A stretch of DNA of 64,000 bases from Paenibacillus sp. YYML68 (GTDB lineage: Bacteria > Bacillota > Bacilli > Paenibacillales > NBRC-103111). The DNA lies in NCBI RefSeq assembly GCF_027923405.1, contig NZ_BQYI01000001.1:2272501-2336500 (forward strand), given 5' to 3'. Made by a program: the position numbers and the translations under genes. Of this stretch, positions 16,391 through 27,291 are shown in pieces (the stretch's first letter is position 1; every line of letters begins with the position of its first letter). The notes below the pieces were generated by a model. It was not told the DNA's origin. It did no database searches and saw nothing but the letters and a program-made list of their open reading frames with translations.

Positions 16391-16879
16391 GTGTTCAAAT
16401 TAAACGAAATCAAAGAATTGATTGAGCTCATGGATCAAAGCTCGCTGCAGGAAGTGGAAATCGAAAACGAAGGCTCCCGCCTTGTTATCCGTAAACCGAA
16501 TAAAACCGAGCAGGTGATCGTCTCCGCTGCTCCAGCTACAGCCGCTTATGCGCCTGTAGCAATGCCTCAGCAGCAGGCTGCAGCTGTACAAGCTCAGCAG
16601 GCTCCAGCTGCCGCAGCAGCGCCAAGCATCGATGCGGGCTTACATACGATTACTGCGCCGATGGTCGGCACGTTCTATTCGGCACCGTCGCCGGGCGCTG
16701 CTCCGTTCGTATCCAAGGGTAGCCGCGTGAACGACAAGACCGTCGTCTGTATTCTCGAGGCGATGAAGCTGATGAACGAGATTGAGGCTGAAGTGAAGGG
16801 TGAGATCGTCGAGGTACTCGTCGAGAATGGCCAACTGATCGAGTACGGTCAGCCGTTGTTCGTGGTGAAGCCTGAGTAG
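16391..16879 (+). CDS. accB: Biotin carboxyl carrier protein of acetyl-CoA carboxylase
   Basis: 162 residues: N-terminal helical segment (MFKLNEIKELIELMDQSSL), a Pro/Ala/Gln-rich linker, and the C-terminal biotinyl domain with EAMKLMNE, whose Lys carries biotin. It carries the carboxyl group between AccC and the carboxyltransferase in fatty-acid synthesis. GTG 16391 follows AAAGGAG. It is the first gene of the accBC operon, 15 bp ahead of accC. Confidence 0.96.
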   Translation: MFKLNEIKELIELMDQSSLQEVEIENEGSRLVIRKPNKTEQVIVSAAPATAAYAPVAMPQQQAAAVQAQQAPAAAAAPSIDAGLHTITAPMVGTFYSAPSPGAAPFVSKGSRVNDKTVVCILEAMKLMNEIEAEVKGEIVEVLVENGQLIEYGQPLFVVKPE

Positions 16880-16894
16880 TAGGAGGAGAGTCAC

Positions 16895-18253
<1,359 letters not shown>

Positions 18254-18265
18254 AAGTCGATTTCG

Positions 18266-18294
18266 TTGTCATATTTTTTCCTAAATGGTATAGT
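18266..18294 (+). promoter_or_regulatory. Sigma-A promoter upstream of the Asp23 trio
   Basis: TTGTCA (18266-18271), a 17-nt spacer and TATAGT (18289-18294) with a TGG extension. It lies between accC and the Asp23 gene, so the trio has its own start. Confidence 0.6.
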
Positions 18295-18375
18295 ATACAG
18301 TAAAGACAAGGTTTGGGCTGGCCACAGCACCAGTCGCCAAAGTGCCTCAGCAAATACTTGGAGGAGGACCTAACC

Positions 18376-18786
18376 ATGAGCATACTAGCGGATTACGAGA
18401 AGACCGACATGGGTACGATTCAGATTGCTCCTGAGGTAATTGAGATTATTGCCGGCATGGCCACGATCGAGGTTCCTGGTGTAGCGGGAATGAGCGGCGG
18501 CTTCGCAGGCGGAATCGCCGAGCTCCTTGGACGCAAGAATGCGGCTAAGGGCGTCAAGGTCGATGTCGGACAGCGGGAAGCAGCAGTCGATGTGTCCGTA
18601 GTCATTGAGTTCGGCACACGCATTCCAGAGGTAGCAAGCGGCGTTCAGCAGAATGTGAAGCATGCGATCGAGTCGATGACGGGCCTTAGCGTCGTACAAG
18701 TGAACGTTCACATTCATGATGTTCTGTTCAAGGGTGCTGAGAAGCCGGTGGAAGAGCCGGAAGCAGCGCCGCAGCGCGTGAAATAA
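18376..18786 (+). CDS. yqhY: Asp23/Gls24 family envelope stress protein (YqhY)
   Basis: 136 residues with the Asp23 pattern GTIQIAPEVIEIIAGMATIEVPGVAGM, GVKVDVGQREAAVDVSVVIEFG and VQVNVHIHDVLF. Soluble, likely anchored by the neighbouring AmaP. In B. subtilis yqhY lies next to accBC and affects acetyl-CoA carboxylase control, and the same neighbourhood is kept here. ATG 18376 follows GGAGGAGG. Confidence 0.9.
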   Translation: MSILADYEKTDMGTIQIAPEVIEIIAGMATIEVPGVAGMSGGFAGGIAELLGRKNAAKGVKVDVGQREAAVDVSVVIEFGTRIPEVASGVQQNVKHAIESMTGLSVVQVNVHIHDVLFKGAEKPVEEPEAAPQRVK

Positions 18787-18807
18787 ACAAGACGATAATC
18801 AGGTTGA

Positions 18808-18836
18808 GCCCCCTTACGTTCACGTCTGGGGGTTTC
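18808..18836 (+). terminator. Weak hairpin between yqhY and amaP
   Basis: CCCCC (18809-18813) pairs with GGGGG (18828-18832), with an inner ACG/CGT, and is followed by only three T. Possibly an attenuator rather than a full terminator. Confidence 0.35.
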
Positions 18837-18864
18837 GGCCTTCCTTCGGAAGGAGTCATAAGCC

Positions 18865-19425
18865 GTGGCCAAAGTATTGGACAAACTACTATTATTCGTA
18901 CTTACGATCGTCATAATCGTATCGGCAGTCATGTTGCTGCTGGCAGCGACCGGCGTGATTCCGCTTCAATCAGCGCATAATTTCGTTGAAGCTGTGTATA
19001 GAGATCTGAATACAGCGCTTATCTTTATCGGCATTACGACTGCCGTCGGCTTGCTTGCCATCCGCTTCCTGTTCTTGTCCGTTCGCAGAGAGAAGAGCTC
19101 TGTTGCGTCGATCGATCAACGCACCGACTTCGGAGACATCCGTATTTCGCTCGATACGGTCGAAAACTTGGCGCTGAAGGCGGCAGGTCGCTCCAGAGGT
19201 GTTCGTGATCTTCGTGCGCGGGTGAAGGTAAGTCCGTCCGGTCTTGAAATCGTCATTCGCTCGATCGTAGACGGCGAGATGTCGATTCCGACGTTGACCG
19301 AGGAGATGCAAGGCAGCGTGAAGCGTCATATCGAGGACATTACCGGTATTCCGGTGGCGCAGGTTACCGTCTTCGTGGCGAATATTCAGCAATCATCCCC
19401 CACGTTCAAGAGTCGAGTGGAGTAA
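18865..19425 (+). CDS. amaP: Alkaline shock response membrane anchor protein AmaP
   Basis: 186 residues: two membrane helices (LLLFVLTIVIIVSAVMLLLAA and TALIFIGITTAVGLLAIRFLFL) followed by an Asp23-like cytoplasmic domain with VKVSPSGLEIVIRSIVDGEM and VTVFVANI. It tethers Asp23 to the membrane. GTG 18865 follows AAGGAGT. It sits between yqhY and a DUF2273 gene, the usual Asp23 module. Confidence 0.88.
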   Translation: MAKVLDKLLLFVLTIVIIVSAVMLLLAATGVIPLQSAHNFVEAVYRDLNTALIFIGITTAVGLLAIRFLFLSVRREKSSVASIDQRTDFGDIRISLDTVENLALKAAGRSRGVRDLRARVKVSPSGLEIVIRSIVDGEMSIPTLTEEMQGSVKRHIEDITGIPVAQVTVFVANIQQSSPTFKSRVE

Positions 19426-19440
19426 AGGGGAGTGTCCCGT

Positions 19441-19680
19441 ATGTGGCTGCAATTATGGGAGCGGCTGATGGAGCAGCACCGAGGAGCAACGCTGGGCGTT
19501 ATGCTTGGTGTCGGCTTTGGGTTCATTTATTTGTTCTTCGGCCTGTTTCATATGTTAATCTTTGGCTTGATCGTATATACTGGTTATTATATAGGGAAAA
19601 AGCTTGACCGGAACGAGCCGGTGTTTCCCGCAGAAAACACTTGGCGCTGGCTAATGGACAAATGGAGATTGTTCCGCTAA
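19441..19680 (+). CDS. DUF2273 family small membrane protein
   Basis: 79 residues with two closely spaced hydrophobic segments (GATLGVMLGVGFGFIYLFFGLF and MLIFGLIVYTGYYIG) and a charged tail. DUF2273 genes commonly accompany amaP and asp23. ATG 19441 fits GGGGAG upstream; GTG 19432 is less likely. A terminator follows at once. Confidence 0.82.
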   Translation: MWLQLWERLMEQHRGATLGVMLGVGFGFIYLFFGLFHMLIFGLIVYTGYYIGKKLDRNEPVFPAENTWRWLMDKWRLFR

Positions 19681-19683
19681 AAT

Positions 19684-19713
19684 CCTTGGGAGACAGACGC
19701 CCAAGGTTTTTTT
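19684..19713 (+). terminator. Terminator after the Asp23/AmaP trio
   Basis: CCTTGGG/CCCAAGG stem of 7 bp with a 9-nt loop, followed by seven T. Confidence 0.85.
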
Positions 19714-19761
19714 CGGCTTTTGGGGATTGGACGAGGTAATTGACAGGAGGACTTACATGCG

Positions 19762-20253
19762 ATGAGAAAACGATTAGCGAGAGAGCTCGCTTTGCAAAGC
19801 TTATACCAGATGGAAATGAACGACAGCACACTCGTAGCAGCTATTGAGCATGTCATTGAAGAGGCTCGCGGTGAGGATGAAGGTCAGCTGACGCGCGCGA
19901 AGGACCAGATCTCGTTCGACGAGGTACGCGAGCTGGTGAACGGAACGAAGCAGCATAAGTCGCAGATCGACGATCTGCTTGTCGATTATTTGAAGGGCTG
20001 GCAGATGGACAGGCTGTCGCGTGTCGATCGCGAAATATTGCGTCTGGCTACTTATGAGATGATATTCCGCGACGATGTGCCGCCTAAGGTTGTCGTGAAC
20101 GAGGCGATTGAGATGTCGAAGAACTTCGGAACGGAAGAATCGGGGAAGTTCGTCAACGGCGTGCTCGGTAAGATGATTAAGGATTTGGACGGACTCAGAA
20201 CGAATTCCGAATCGAAGCCAGCAACCGAGTCGTCAGAGTCGACGGATAAGTAA
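19762..20253 (+). CDS. nusB: Transcription antitermination factor NusB
   Basis: 163 residues beginning MRKRLARELALQSLYQMEMN, the arginine-rich RNA-binding start of NusB, with the C-terminal signature VVVNEAIEMSKNFGTEESGKFVNGVLGKM (shown in part). Acts with NusE in rRNA antitermination. RBS AGGAGG at 19746-19751. The acidic Ser/Thr-rich tail after residue 145 is extra. It begins the nusB-folD-xseAB-ispA cluster. Confidence 0.96.
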   Translation: MRKRLARELALQSLYQMEMNDSTLVAAIEHVIEEARGEDEGQLTRAKDQISFDEVRELVNGTKQHKSQIDDLLVDYLKGWQMDRLSRVDREILRLATYEMIFRDDVPPKVVVNEAIEMSKNFGTEESGKFVNGVLGKMIKDLDGLRTNSESKPATESSESTDK

Positions 20254-20306
20254 GAAGCATGAAGAGATATGCAAGAACAACAGGCTAAGAGAGGGGAACG
20301 GATGAT

Positions 20307-21173
20307 ATGTCAGCGCACGTCATTAATGGGAAAGAGCTGGTCGGCGCATATCGCGCGGAGATTAAGGAGCAGGTAGAGCAGCTTGTGAAGCAAGGTGTGA
20401 CTCCTGGTCTTGCGGTCGTCATCGTCGGTGACGATCCGGCTTCTCATGTCTATGTCCGCAACAAGCATCGGGCATGTGAGGAGGCTGGTATATATTCCGA
20501 GGTACACAAGCTTCCGGAGGAGACGACAGAGGACGAGCTGCTGGAGCTGATTCGCAGCCTGAATAGCAACGCGAGCATTCACGGCATTCTCGTTCAATCG
20601 CCGTTGCCGAAGCATATTCACGAAGAGCGTGTTGTCGAGGAAATTGACCCGGAGAAGGATGTCGATTGCTTCCACCCGGTCAATGTCGGCAACCTGATGA
20701 TCGGCAAGCCAGGACCGGCTCCCTGTACACCGGCCGGTGTGATTGAAATATTGAAGAAGGCGGGCGTCGAGATCGCAGGTAAGCACGCCGTCGTCATCGG
20801 GCGCAGCAATATTGTCGGCAAGCCGATGGGCATGCTGCTGCTGCGCGAGAATGCGACGGTGACAACCTGTCATTCCCGCACGGCGAACCTCGAGCAGCTG
20901 ACGAGTCAGGCGGACATTCTGATCGCGGCGATCGGCAAGCCGCAGGTCATTAAGCGTCAGCATGTCAAGCCTGGAGCGGTCGTCATTGATGTCGGCATTA
21001 ACCGACTCGAGTCGGGCAAGCTGTGCGGCGACGTTGACTTCGACGACGTTGTGGAAGAGGCGAGCGTCATTACACCGGTGCCGGGTGTTGTCGGACCGAT
21101 GACGATTACGATTTTGCTGCGGAACACCCTAGAGGCTGCACAGCGGGCGGCGGGCGTAGCCGCGGCACAGTAA
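20307..21173 (+). CDS. folD: Methylenetetrahydrofolate dehydrogenase/cyclohydrolase
   Basis: Bifunctional FolD, 288 residues, which interconverts methylene- and formyl-tetrahydrofolate. Landmarks are [32 protein letters not shown], the NADP-site [18 protein letters not shown] and the C-terminal [19 protein letters not shown]. It ends 4 bp before xseA. Confidence 0.97.
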   Translation: MSAHVINGKELVGAYRAEIKEQVEQLVKQGVTPGLAVVIVGDDPASHVYVRNKHRACEEAGIYSEVHKLPEETTEDELLELIRSLNSNASIHGILVQSPLPKHIHEERVVEEIDPEKDVDCFHPVNVGNLMIGKPGPAPCTPAGVIEILKKAGVEIAGKHAVVIGRSNIVGKPMGMLLLRENATVTTCHSRTANLEQLTSQADILIAAIGKPQVIKRQHVKPGAVVIDVGINRLESGKLCGDVDFDDVVEEASVITPVPGVVGPMTITILLRNTLEAAQRAAGVAAAQ

Positions 21174-21177
21174 GCCG

Positions 21178-22554
21178 ATGAGTGGGAAGACGATCTATTC
21201 GATTAAGGAGCTTAACCGCTTCATTAAGTATAAGCTGGAGCAGGACGACACGCTGCAGCACGTATGGGTACGGGGGGAAATATCGAATTTCACCCACCAT
21301 TCGAGCGGTCATATGTACTTCACCTTGAAGGACGCCGACAGCCGTCTGAAGTGCATTATGTTCGCCTCGTATAATTCCCGTCTCGGCTTCATGCCGAAGG
21401 AAGGGACGAAGGTGCTGGCACTGGGTAATATCTCCGTGTACGAGCGCGACGGACAGTACCAGTTCTACGTGACGCAGATGCAGCCAGACGGCATCGGCAG
21501 CCTGTATCTCGCCTTCGAGCAGCTGAAGCGCAAGCTTGAGAGCGAGGGGCTATTCGATACAGCCCGCAAGAAGCCGATTCCCCGCTTCCCGCGGGCGATC
21601 GGCGTTATTACATCGCCCACGGGCGCAGCTGTGCGTGACGTGATGATTACGCTGCAGCGGAGGTGGCCGTCGGTGCCGATCGTGCTCTACCCTGCGCTCG
21701 TGCAGGGGAAGCAGGCGGCGCCATCGATCGTGAAGGCGATTGAAGAGATGAATCGGATGAACGAGGTCGACGTGCTCATCGTCGGCCGCGGCGGCGGCTC
21801 GCTCGAGGAGCTGTGGGCGTTCAATGAGGAATCGGTAGCGCGGGCAATCTTCGCCTCGCAGCTGCCGGTTATTTCGGCGGTCGGACATGAGACCGATTAC
21901 ACCATTGCCGACTTCGTGGCTGACCTGCGGGCTGCTACGCCGACGGCAGCAGCGGAGCTGGCGGTGCCGCATCATCTGGAGCTTGCGCAGCAGGTGGCGC
22001 ATCTGAAGCAGCGGCTATACGGCGGCTTATCGAGCCGACTGGACAGCAGCCGTGAGCGTCTGAAGCGGCTGCAGCGCTCGCCGTACTTGACGAGTCCGCG
22101 CAGGCAGCTGCTGCTGCAGCCAGCTGAGCGGCTGGATCGTGTGCGCGAGCAGCTCAGCTTCAAGATGGAGGGGCGTATTGCCAGATCACATGAGCGTCTG
22201 ATGCGGCTTGACCGGAAGCTCGCTGCCTTCAATCCGAAGGAGCAGACGGTCTATGCCCGGCAGCGGCTGAACGCCTCGAGTGCGCGGCTTAGGCAGTCGA
22301 TGCTTGCTTCCATGAAGGAGAAGCAGCGGGAGCTGGCATCAAGCATTAGGCAGCTCGATGCGTTAAGTCCACTGAAGGTGATGCAGCGCGGCTATAGCCT
22401 CGTCTATGACGAGCAGGAGAAGCAGCTGATCAAGTCGGTGCAGCAGGTACAGCCGGGAGACATCTTGAAGCTTAGACTGCTCGACGGTCGCGTCGATTGT
22501 CATGTATGGTCATTGGAGGAGAAACGAGATGACGAATCAGGAAGTAACGCCTAG
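21178..22554 (+). CDS. xseA: Exodeoxyribonuclease VII large subunit
   Basis: 458 residues. N-terminal OB fold (WVRGEISNFTHHSSGHMYF), then the catalytic domain (FPRAIGVITSPTGAAVRDVM, IVGRGGGSLEELWAFN, SAVGHETDYTIADFVAD), a long coiled-coil rich in Arg, Gln and Leu, and a C-terminal GYSLVYDE motif. With XseB it degrades single-stranded DNA. It overlaps the xseB start by 26 bp. Confidence 0.97.
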   Translation: MSGKTIYSIKELNRFIKYKLEQDDTLQHVWVRGEISNFTHHSSGHMYFTLKDADSRLKCIMFASYNSRLGFMPKEGTKVLALGNISVYERDGQYQFYVTQMQPDGIGSLYLAFEQLKRKLESEGLFDTARKKPIPRFPRAIGVITSPTGAAVRDVMITLQRRWPSVPIVLYPALVQGKQAAPSIVKAIEEMNRMNEVDVLIVGRGGGSLEELWAFNEESVARAIFASQLPVISAVGHETDYTIADFVADLRAATPTAAAELAVPHHLELAQQVAHLKQRLYGGLSSRLDSSRERLKRLQRSPYLTSPRRQLLLQPAERLDRVREQLSFKMEGRIARSHERLMRLDRKLAAFNPKEQTVYARQRLNASSARLRQSMLASMKEKQRELASSIRQLDALSPLKVMQRGYSLVYDEQEKQLIKSVQQVQPGDILKLRLLDGRVDCHVWSLEEKRDDESGSNA

Positions 22555-22783
22555 CTTCGAGCAGGCGCTGGAGCAGCTGGAACGGATCGTAAGTCAGCTT
22601 GAGAGCGGCGATGTGCCGCTGGAGCAGGCGATCGAGCTGTTTCAGGAAGGGATGAAGCTGTCTCAGCTGTGCGGACAGAAGCTGGAGCAGGTAGAGCGTA
22701 AAATTGAAGTGTTGCTCGAGCAGGAGGGCGGACTGGTGAAGAAGCCGTTCCAGCCGGGTGAAGATAAGGGAGATGCACGATGA
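22529..22783 (+). CDS. xseB: Exodeoxyribonuclease VII small subunit
   Basis: 84 residues with the typical PSFEQALEQLERIVSQLESG and VPLEQAIELFQEGMKLSQLC helices. ATG 22529 follows GGAGGAG inside the end of xseA. Its stop overlaps the ispA start (ATGA at 22780), which implies coupled translation. Confidence 0.95.
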   Translation: MTNQEVTPSFEQALEQLERIVSQLESGDVPLEQAIELFQEGMKLSQLCGQKLEQVERKIEVLLEQEGGLVKKPFQPGEDKGDAR

Positions 22784-23685
22784 ACGCTGCAAGCAGCATC
22801 GCTCAATATATTCAAGAACAGTCCGTCCGTGTCGAGCGAGAGCTGGAGACGTCCATCCCGTCGACGTGGAGCGTGCCTGTCGCATTGCGGGAATCGATGA
22901 TGTACTCACTCATGGCTGGCGGGAAGCGACTGCGGCCCATTCTGGTGCTCGCTGCGGCCGAGGCGGTAGGCGGACGTGAGGATGCTGCGATGCCTGTGGC
23001 GCTCGCAATCGAGATGATTCACACGTATTCGCTCATCCACGACGACTTACCAGCGATGGATAACGATGATCTGCGGCGCGGCAAGCCGACCAATCATAAA
23101 GTATACGGTGAAGCGATGGCGATACTCGCGGGCGATGCACTGCTGACACATGCGTTCTTCATGATCGTCCAGGCAGCACGCAGCTGTGGCGTCAGCGGCG
23201 ATACGGTCGCAGACATCGTCGAGGAGCTGTCGGTGCTGGCGGGTGCGCCTGGAATGGTCGGCGGTCAGGCCGCGGACATGCTCGGGGAGCAAGGTGTGAC
23301 GAAGCTCGAGGAGCTCGAATATATTCATCTGCATAAGACGAGCGATCTGATCGTATTCTCGTTGAAGGCGGGAGGACGAATCGGCGGTGCAAGCGCAAGC
23401 CAGCTGGCGGCGCTGGAGAAATTCGGTACGTGCCTCGGTCTTGCATTCCAGATTCAGGACGATATTCTCGATCTGGTCGGCGAGGAGCAGAAGCTCGGCA
23501 AGCCTGTGCAGAGCGATGTGAAGCAGCAGAAGGTGACGTATCCGTTCTTCATCGGGATGGAGGCGTCGCTCGCGAAGGTTGAGCAGCTGACGCAAGAGGC
23601 ACGAAGCGCGCTGCTGGCCGCTGATATTCCGCAGCCTGAGCGGTTGCTTGCTCTAGCTGATTTCCTGATGAAGCGCGATCACTAA
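22780..23685 (+). CDS. ispA: Farnesyl diphosphate synthase
   Basis: Polyprenyl synthetase of 301 residues that condenses isopentenyl and allylic diphosphates. First Asp-rich motif HDDLPAMDNDDLRRG, second QIQDDILDLVG, and the GGKRLRP start. It lies in the same unit as xseAB and upstream of dxs, so isoprenoid precursor supply is grouped here. Confidence 0.95.
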   Translation: MNAASSIAQYIQEQSVRVERELETSIPSTWSVPVALRESMMYSLMAGGKRLRPILVLAAAEAVGGREDAAMPVALAIEMIHTYSLIHDDLPAMDNDDLRRGKPTNHKVYGEAMAILAGDALLTHAFFMIVQAARSCGVSGDTVADIVEELSVLAGAPGMVGGQAADMLGEQGVTKLEELEYIHLHKTSDLIVFSLKAGGRIGGASASQLAALEKFGTCLGLAFQIQDDILDLVGEEQKLGKPVQSDVKQQKVTYPFFIGMEASLAKVEQLTQEARSALLAADIPQPERLLALADFLMKRDH

Positions 23686-23768
23686 GCGTGCCATCAGAAG
23701 CGAACATCAGAGCGTACCAGCATACTCCAGCTCCGTTGATGCGTCGACTGACAGTGTACACGCTTCGT

Positions 23769-23797
23769 TTGAGCACACGTCAGACGCGTGCTATAAT
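23769..23797 (+). promoter_or_regulatory. Sigma-A promoter for dxs
   Basis: TTGAGC (23769-23774), a 17-nt spacer and a perfect TATAAT (23792-23797). The leader to the dxs start is about 120 nt. Confidence 0.7.
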
Positions 23798-23924
23798 GCA
23801 TCGTATATAGTTAACGTTTCGTGAACAATGAAGGGGCGTCAGCGATGGAATTACGTGCGGAAGGCTTGCGCCCGAGCTCGACACGACACACAATTATTTT
23901 ACTACGGAAAGCGAGGGAACAAGC

Positions 23925-25811
23925 ATGCTGCTCGATCACATTCAACAGCCTGACGATTTGAAGCGCCTGACGCTCGAACAGCTCGAAGAGGTGGCGCTTG
24001 AAATACGACAGTTTCTAGTTGAGAAGCTATCGGTAACCGGCGGCCACCTCGCGCCGAATCTAGGTGTTGTCGAATTAACGTTAGCGATGCACTACTTGTT
24101 CGACAGCCCGGCTGATAAATTCATCTTCGATGTCGGACATCAATCCTATGTACATAAAATATTAACAGGTCGCATGGACCGGTTCGATACGCTACGTAAA
24201 TATAAGGGACTGTGCGGCTTCGTCAAGCGCTCCGAGAGTGAGCATGACGTCTGGGAGGCCGGTCATAGCAGCACGTCGCTGTCTGCAGCGATGGGCATGG
24301 CGGTTGCCCGCGACTTGAAGGGCGAATCGAATCGGGTCGTCGCCATGATCGGAGACGGCGCATTAACAGGTGGAATGGCGCTGGAGGCGCTCAATCATAT
24401 CGGACATGAGCGTCGCAAGCTGATGGTTATTCTGAACGATAATGAGATGTCGATTGCTCCGAATGTCGGGGCACTCAGCAACTACTTGGCGCGCATTCGA
24501 TCCGATCGTCATTATGTGAAGGCGAAGGAAGAGGTCGAGCATCTCATTAAGCGCATTCCAGCGATTGGCGGCACACTTGCCAAGACGGCTGAGCGGTTGA
24601 AGGATTCGTTCAAATATTTAGTCGTGCCGGGCGTATGGTTCGAGGAGCTAGGCTTCACCTATATGGGGCCCGTCGATGGACACAATCTCCCGCTCCTGCT
24701 CGAGACGTTGAAGCAAGCAGATAAAGTGAACGGACCAGTCGTCGTTCACGTCATTACGCTCAAGGGTAAGGGCTATTCCCCTGCCGAGGCAGATTCTCAT
24801 AAGTGGCACGGCATCAGTCCATATAAGATGGAATCGGGTCAAGTATTGAAGACTGCGGGTCCTCCCATGTATACGGAGGTGTTCGGCTCGACATTGATCG
24901 AGCTTGCGAAGAAGGATGAGCGCATCGTCGCGGTTACGCCTGCGATGCCGGGGGGCTCGGGCTTGTTAGGCTTCGCCAAGCAATTCCCGGAACGGATGTT
25001 CGATGTCGGTATTGCCGAGCAGCATGCCGCGACGTTCTGTGCGGGGCTTGCCGGCGAAGGCTTCAAGCCGGTATTCGCGGTCTACTCGACGTTCCTGCAG
25101 CGGGCGTACGACCAGGTCGTGCACGACATATGCCGTGCGAATCTGAATGTAGCGTTCGCCATTGATCGCGCAGGCTTCGTCGGACCGGACGGGGAGACGC
25201 ATCAAGGTGTGTACGATATCGCGTATTTGCGCAGCATTCCGAATATGGTCGTCATGATGCCGAAGGACGAGAATGAGCTTCGGCATATGATGCAGACGGC
25301 GTTCGAGTATGAGGACGGTCCCATTGCTTACCGCTATCCGCGTATGAACGGCCTGGGCGTAACGCTGGATGAAGAGCTGAAGCCGATCCCGATCGGCAGC
25401 TGGGATATTCTGCGCCATGGCAGCGATGCCGCTATATTGGCTGTCGGCCCGATGATTCCAATCGCTCTGGACGCAGCGGAGCAGCTCGCGAAGGAAGGCG
25501 TTCAGCTGCAGGTCGTCAATGCAAGGTTCATTAAGCCGATGGATGAAGCGATGCTCCTGCAGCTGGCCAAGGCGTCCATGCCGATCATTACGCTTGAGGA
25601 GGGCGCAGTGATGGGCGGCTTCGGCAGCGGAGTTCTGGAGTTTTATTCCTTGAACAACATATTCGGCATGGTCATTAAGACGATCGGAATTCCTGATTAT
25701 TTCGTTGAGCACGGCTCGGTTGGCGAGCAGCGGCAGGAGGTCGGCTTAACCGTCGAGCGTCTGGTTGCTGACATACAAGCCATTGTTCCGCGCAAAAGAC
25801 AGCACGCGTAA
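23925..25811 (+). CDS. dxs: 1-deoxy-D-xylulose-5-phosphate synthase
   Basis: Thiamine-diphosphate enzyme joining pyruvate and glyceraldehyde 3-phosphate, first step of the MEP isoprenoid pathway. TPP motif [21 protein letters not shown]-type [23 protein letters not shown] and [15 protein letters not shown] are all present. 628 residues, normal. Weak RBS GCGAGGG ahead of ATG 23925. Confidence 0.97.
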   Translation: MLLDHIQQPDDLKRLTLEQLEEVALEIRQFLVEKLSVTGGHLAPNLGVVELTLAMHYLFDSPADKFIFDVGHQSYVHKILTGRMDRFDTLRKYKGLCGFVKRSESEHDVWEAGHSSTSLSAAMGMAVARDLKGESNRVVAMIGDGALTGGMALEALNHIGHERRKLMVILNDNEMSIAPNVGALSNYLARIRSDRHYVKAKEEVEHLIKRIPAIGGTLAKTAERLKDSFKYLVVPGVWFEELGFTYMGPVDGHNLPLLLETLKQADKVNGPVVVHVITLKGKGYSPAEADSHKWHGISPYKMESGQVLKTAGPPMYTEVFGSTLIELAKKDERIVAVTPAMPGGSGLLGFAKQFPERMFDVGIAEQHAATFCAGLAGEGFKPVFAVYSTFLQRAYDQVVHDICRANLNVAFAIDRAGFVGPDGETHQGVYDIAYLRSIPNMVVMMPKDENELRHMMQTAFEYEDGPIAYRYPRMNGLGVTLDEELKPIPIGSWDILRHGSDAAILAVGPMIPIALDAAEQLAKEGVQLQVVNARFIKPMDEAMLLQLAKASMPIITLEEGAVMGGFGSGVLEFYSLNNIFGMVIKTIGIPDYFVEHGSVGEQRQEVGLTVERLVADIQAIVPRKRQHA

Positions 25812-25844
25812 GAGGTGTGTGCAGCGTGAAAGTTGAGGTATCGC

Positions 25845-26696
25845 ATGGCTTCAGATAAACAAGAGAAGGAACGGCTAGACGTCCTGCTCGTCGAGCAGGG
25901 CTATTACGAGACGAGAGAGAAGGCGAAGGCCGCCATTATGGCGGGTCTTGTCTCCGTCGGCGGCGAGCCTGTGGATAAGGCCGGCACGAAGGTGCCGGTC
26001 ACGGCGGCGATTACCGTCAAGGGTGCGCTGCACCCTTATGTGAGCCGCGGCGGGTTGAAGCTGGAGAAGGCGCTGCGCGTATTCGGCATCGACCTCACCG
26101 GTGTGACGATGCTGGATATTGGAGCATCAACGGGCGGCTTTACCGATTGCGCATTACAGAACGGCGCCGCCTACGTCTATGCGATCGATGTCGGCTACAA
26201 CCAGCTCGACTGGTCGCTGCGCAAGGATGAGCGCGTACACGTCATGGAACGGACGAACTTCCGCTTTATGCAGCCGGGCGACCTGAAGGGGCCGCAGCCG
26301 TCATTTGCGTCGATCGATGTATCGTTCATATCGCTTAAGCTAATTCTTCCCCCGCTCCACCAGCTGTTGTCTGAGGATGGCAAGGTGGTCGCGCTCATCA
26401 AGCCTCAGTTCGAGGCTGGACGCGAGAAGGTGCCGAAGACGGGTGTCATTAAGGAACCGACCGTTCATCTCGAGGTGCTTCGGTCGGTGCTGGGCTTCGC
26501 TCATGATATCGGCTTCTCGATCGTCGGGCTGACGCATTCGCCGATTAAGGGCGGTGAGGGGAATATCGAATTTTTAACGTATTTATCCAAGTCCAAGTCG
26601 GATTCCTCCGATTGTATCGTTGGTGAGCGTCTCGAGGCGCTGATCCGCGAAGTGGTAGCCGAGTCGCAAAGCATGCAGAACTCATCCGGAGCTTGA
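25845..26696 (+). CDS. TlyA family rRNA 2'-O-methyltransferase (YqxC)
   Basis: 283 residues: N-terminal S4 RNA-binding domain (RLDVLLVEQGYYETREKAKAAI) followed by a FtsJ-like methyltransferase with MLDIGASTGGFTDCALQNGA as the SAM site, then SIDVSFISLKLILPPL and ALIKPQFEAG. ATG 25845 starts the S4 domain; TTG 25833 is the alternative. Known TlyA proteins methylate rRNA. Same position relative to dxs and argR as yqxC in B. subtilis. Confidence 0.9.
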   Translation: MASDKQEKERLDVLLVEQGYYETREKAKAAIMAGLVSVGGEPVDKAGTKVPVTAAITVKGALHPYVSRGGLKLEKALRVFGIDLTGVTMLDIGASTGGFTDCALQNGAAYVYAIDVGYNQLDWSLRKDERVHVMERTNFRFMQPGDLKGPQPSFASIDVSFISLKLILPPLHQLLSEDGKVVALIKPQFEAGREKVPKTGVIKEPTVHLEVLRSVLGFAHDIGFSIVGLTHSPIKGGEGNIEFLTYLSKSKSDSSDCIVGERLEALIREVVAESQSMQNSSGA

Positions 26697-26775
26697 TGTC
26701 CCGGCATGAGTTTTTTTGCGTAGGAATGGAAGGAAATTGCGTAAAAAAGGCGAATATAAGTTCTGAGGTGATGCT

Positions 26776-27252
26776 ATGCATAGCGGAGATGCATGGGTCG
26801 TAGTCCTACTTGTCATTGCGGCCGGAATATGGGGATACTTCTTCATACAGACCAAGCTGCGGCAAGCGGTGGAGGAGACAGCCGTCCACGATTGGGAGAT
26901 GTATGGCCATCCGCCTATAGATGCAGCAACTGAGCTGCTGGAGGAGCTAGGGTACCGTGTGCTGTGCGGCAAGCGTCGCATTCCGATTGTGATTCAAGTT
27001 AATGAAGGAGAGACGCTGCAGAGCAGGCTGTTCCTCGACTATATGGCGGAGCGGGATGGAGCGTACTTCGCGGTGAAGCTGGCGAAGGACCGTCTACCGA
27101 TGGAGCATACCGGCAGCTCGGTGCGGGACAGGCTCTTCCTCTATCAGCTGATCGAGCCGAAGACGAGCGGAGTTCTGTACGTGAAGCTGGATGAGCGGAA
27201 GGTCGATTGCTACCGCTTCAGAACGACGGAAGCCGAAGAAGAAGTTGATTAA
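26776..27252 (+). CDS. Conserved hypothetical protein with N-terminal membrane anchor
   Basis: 158 residues, not assigned to a named family. One membrane helix near residues 7-25 (WVVVLLVIAAGIWGYFFI) is followed by a soluble domain containing AATELLEELGYRVLCGKRRIPIVI and YAVKLA-like YFAVKLAKDR. The latter half has the feel of a nuclease-like or regulatory fold but no catalytic motif was seen. It lies between tlyA and argR, 39 bp before argR. Confidence 0.7.
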   Translation: MHSGDAWVVVLLVIAAGIWGYFFIQTKLRQAVEETAVHDWEMYGHPPIDAATELLEELGYRVLCGKRRIPIVIQVNEGETLQSRLFLDYMAERDGAYFAVKLAKDRLPMEHTGSSVRDRLFLYQLIEPKTSGVLYVKLDERKVDCYRFRTTEAEEEVD

Positions 27253-27291
27253 TCAGATAACCACATAGATCGAACAAGTTCAGGAGGCTCC

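Noticed and set aside
23845..23962. Short leader ORF overlapping the dxs start
   Set aside because: It has a plausible start, but overlaps dxs out of frame and its codon use and composition look random; no support as a gene.
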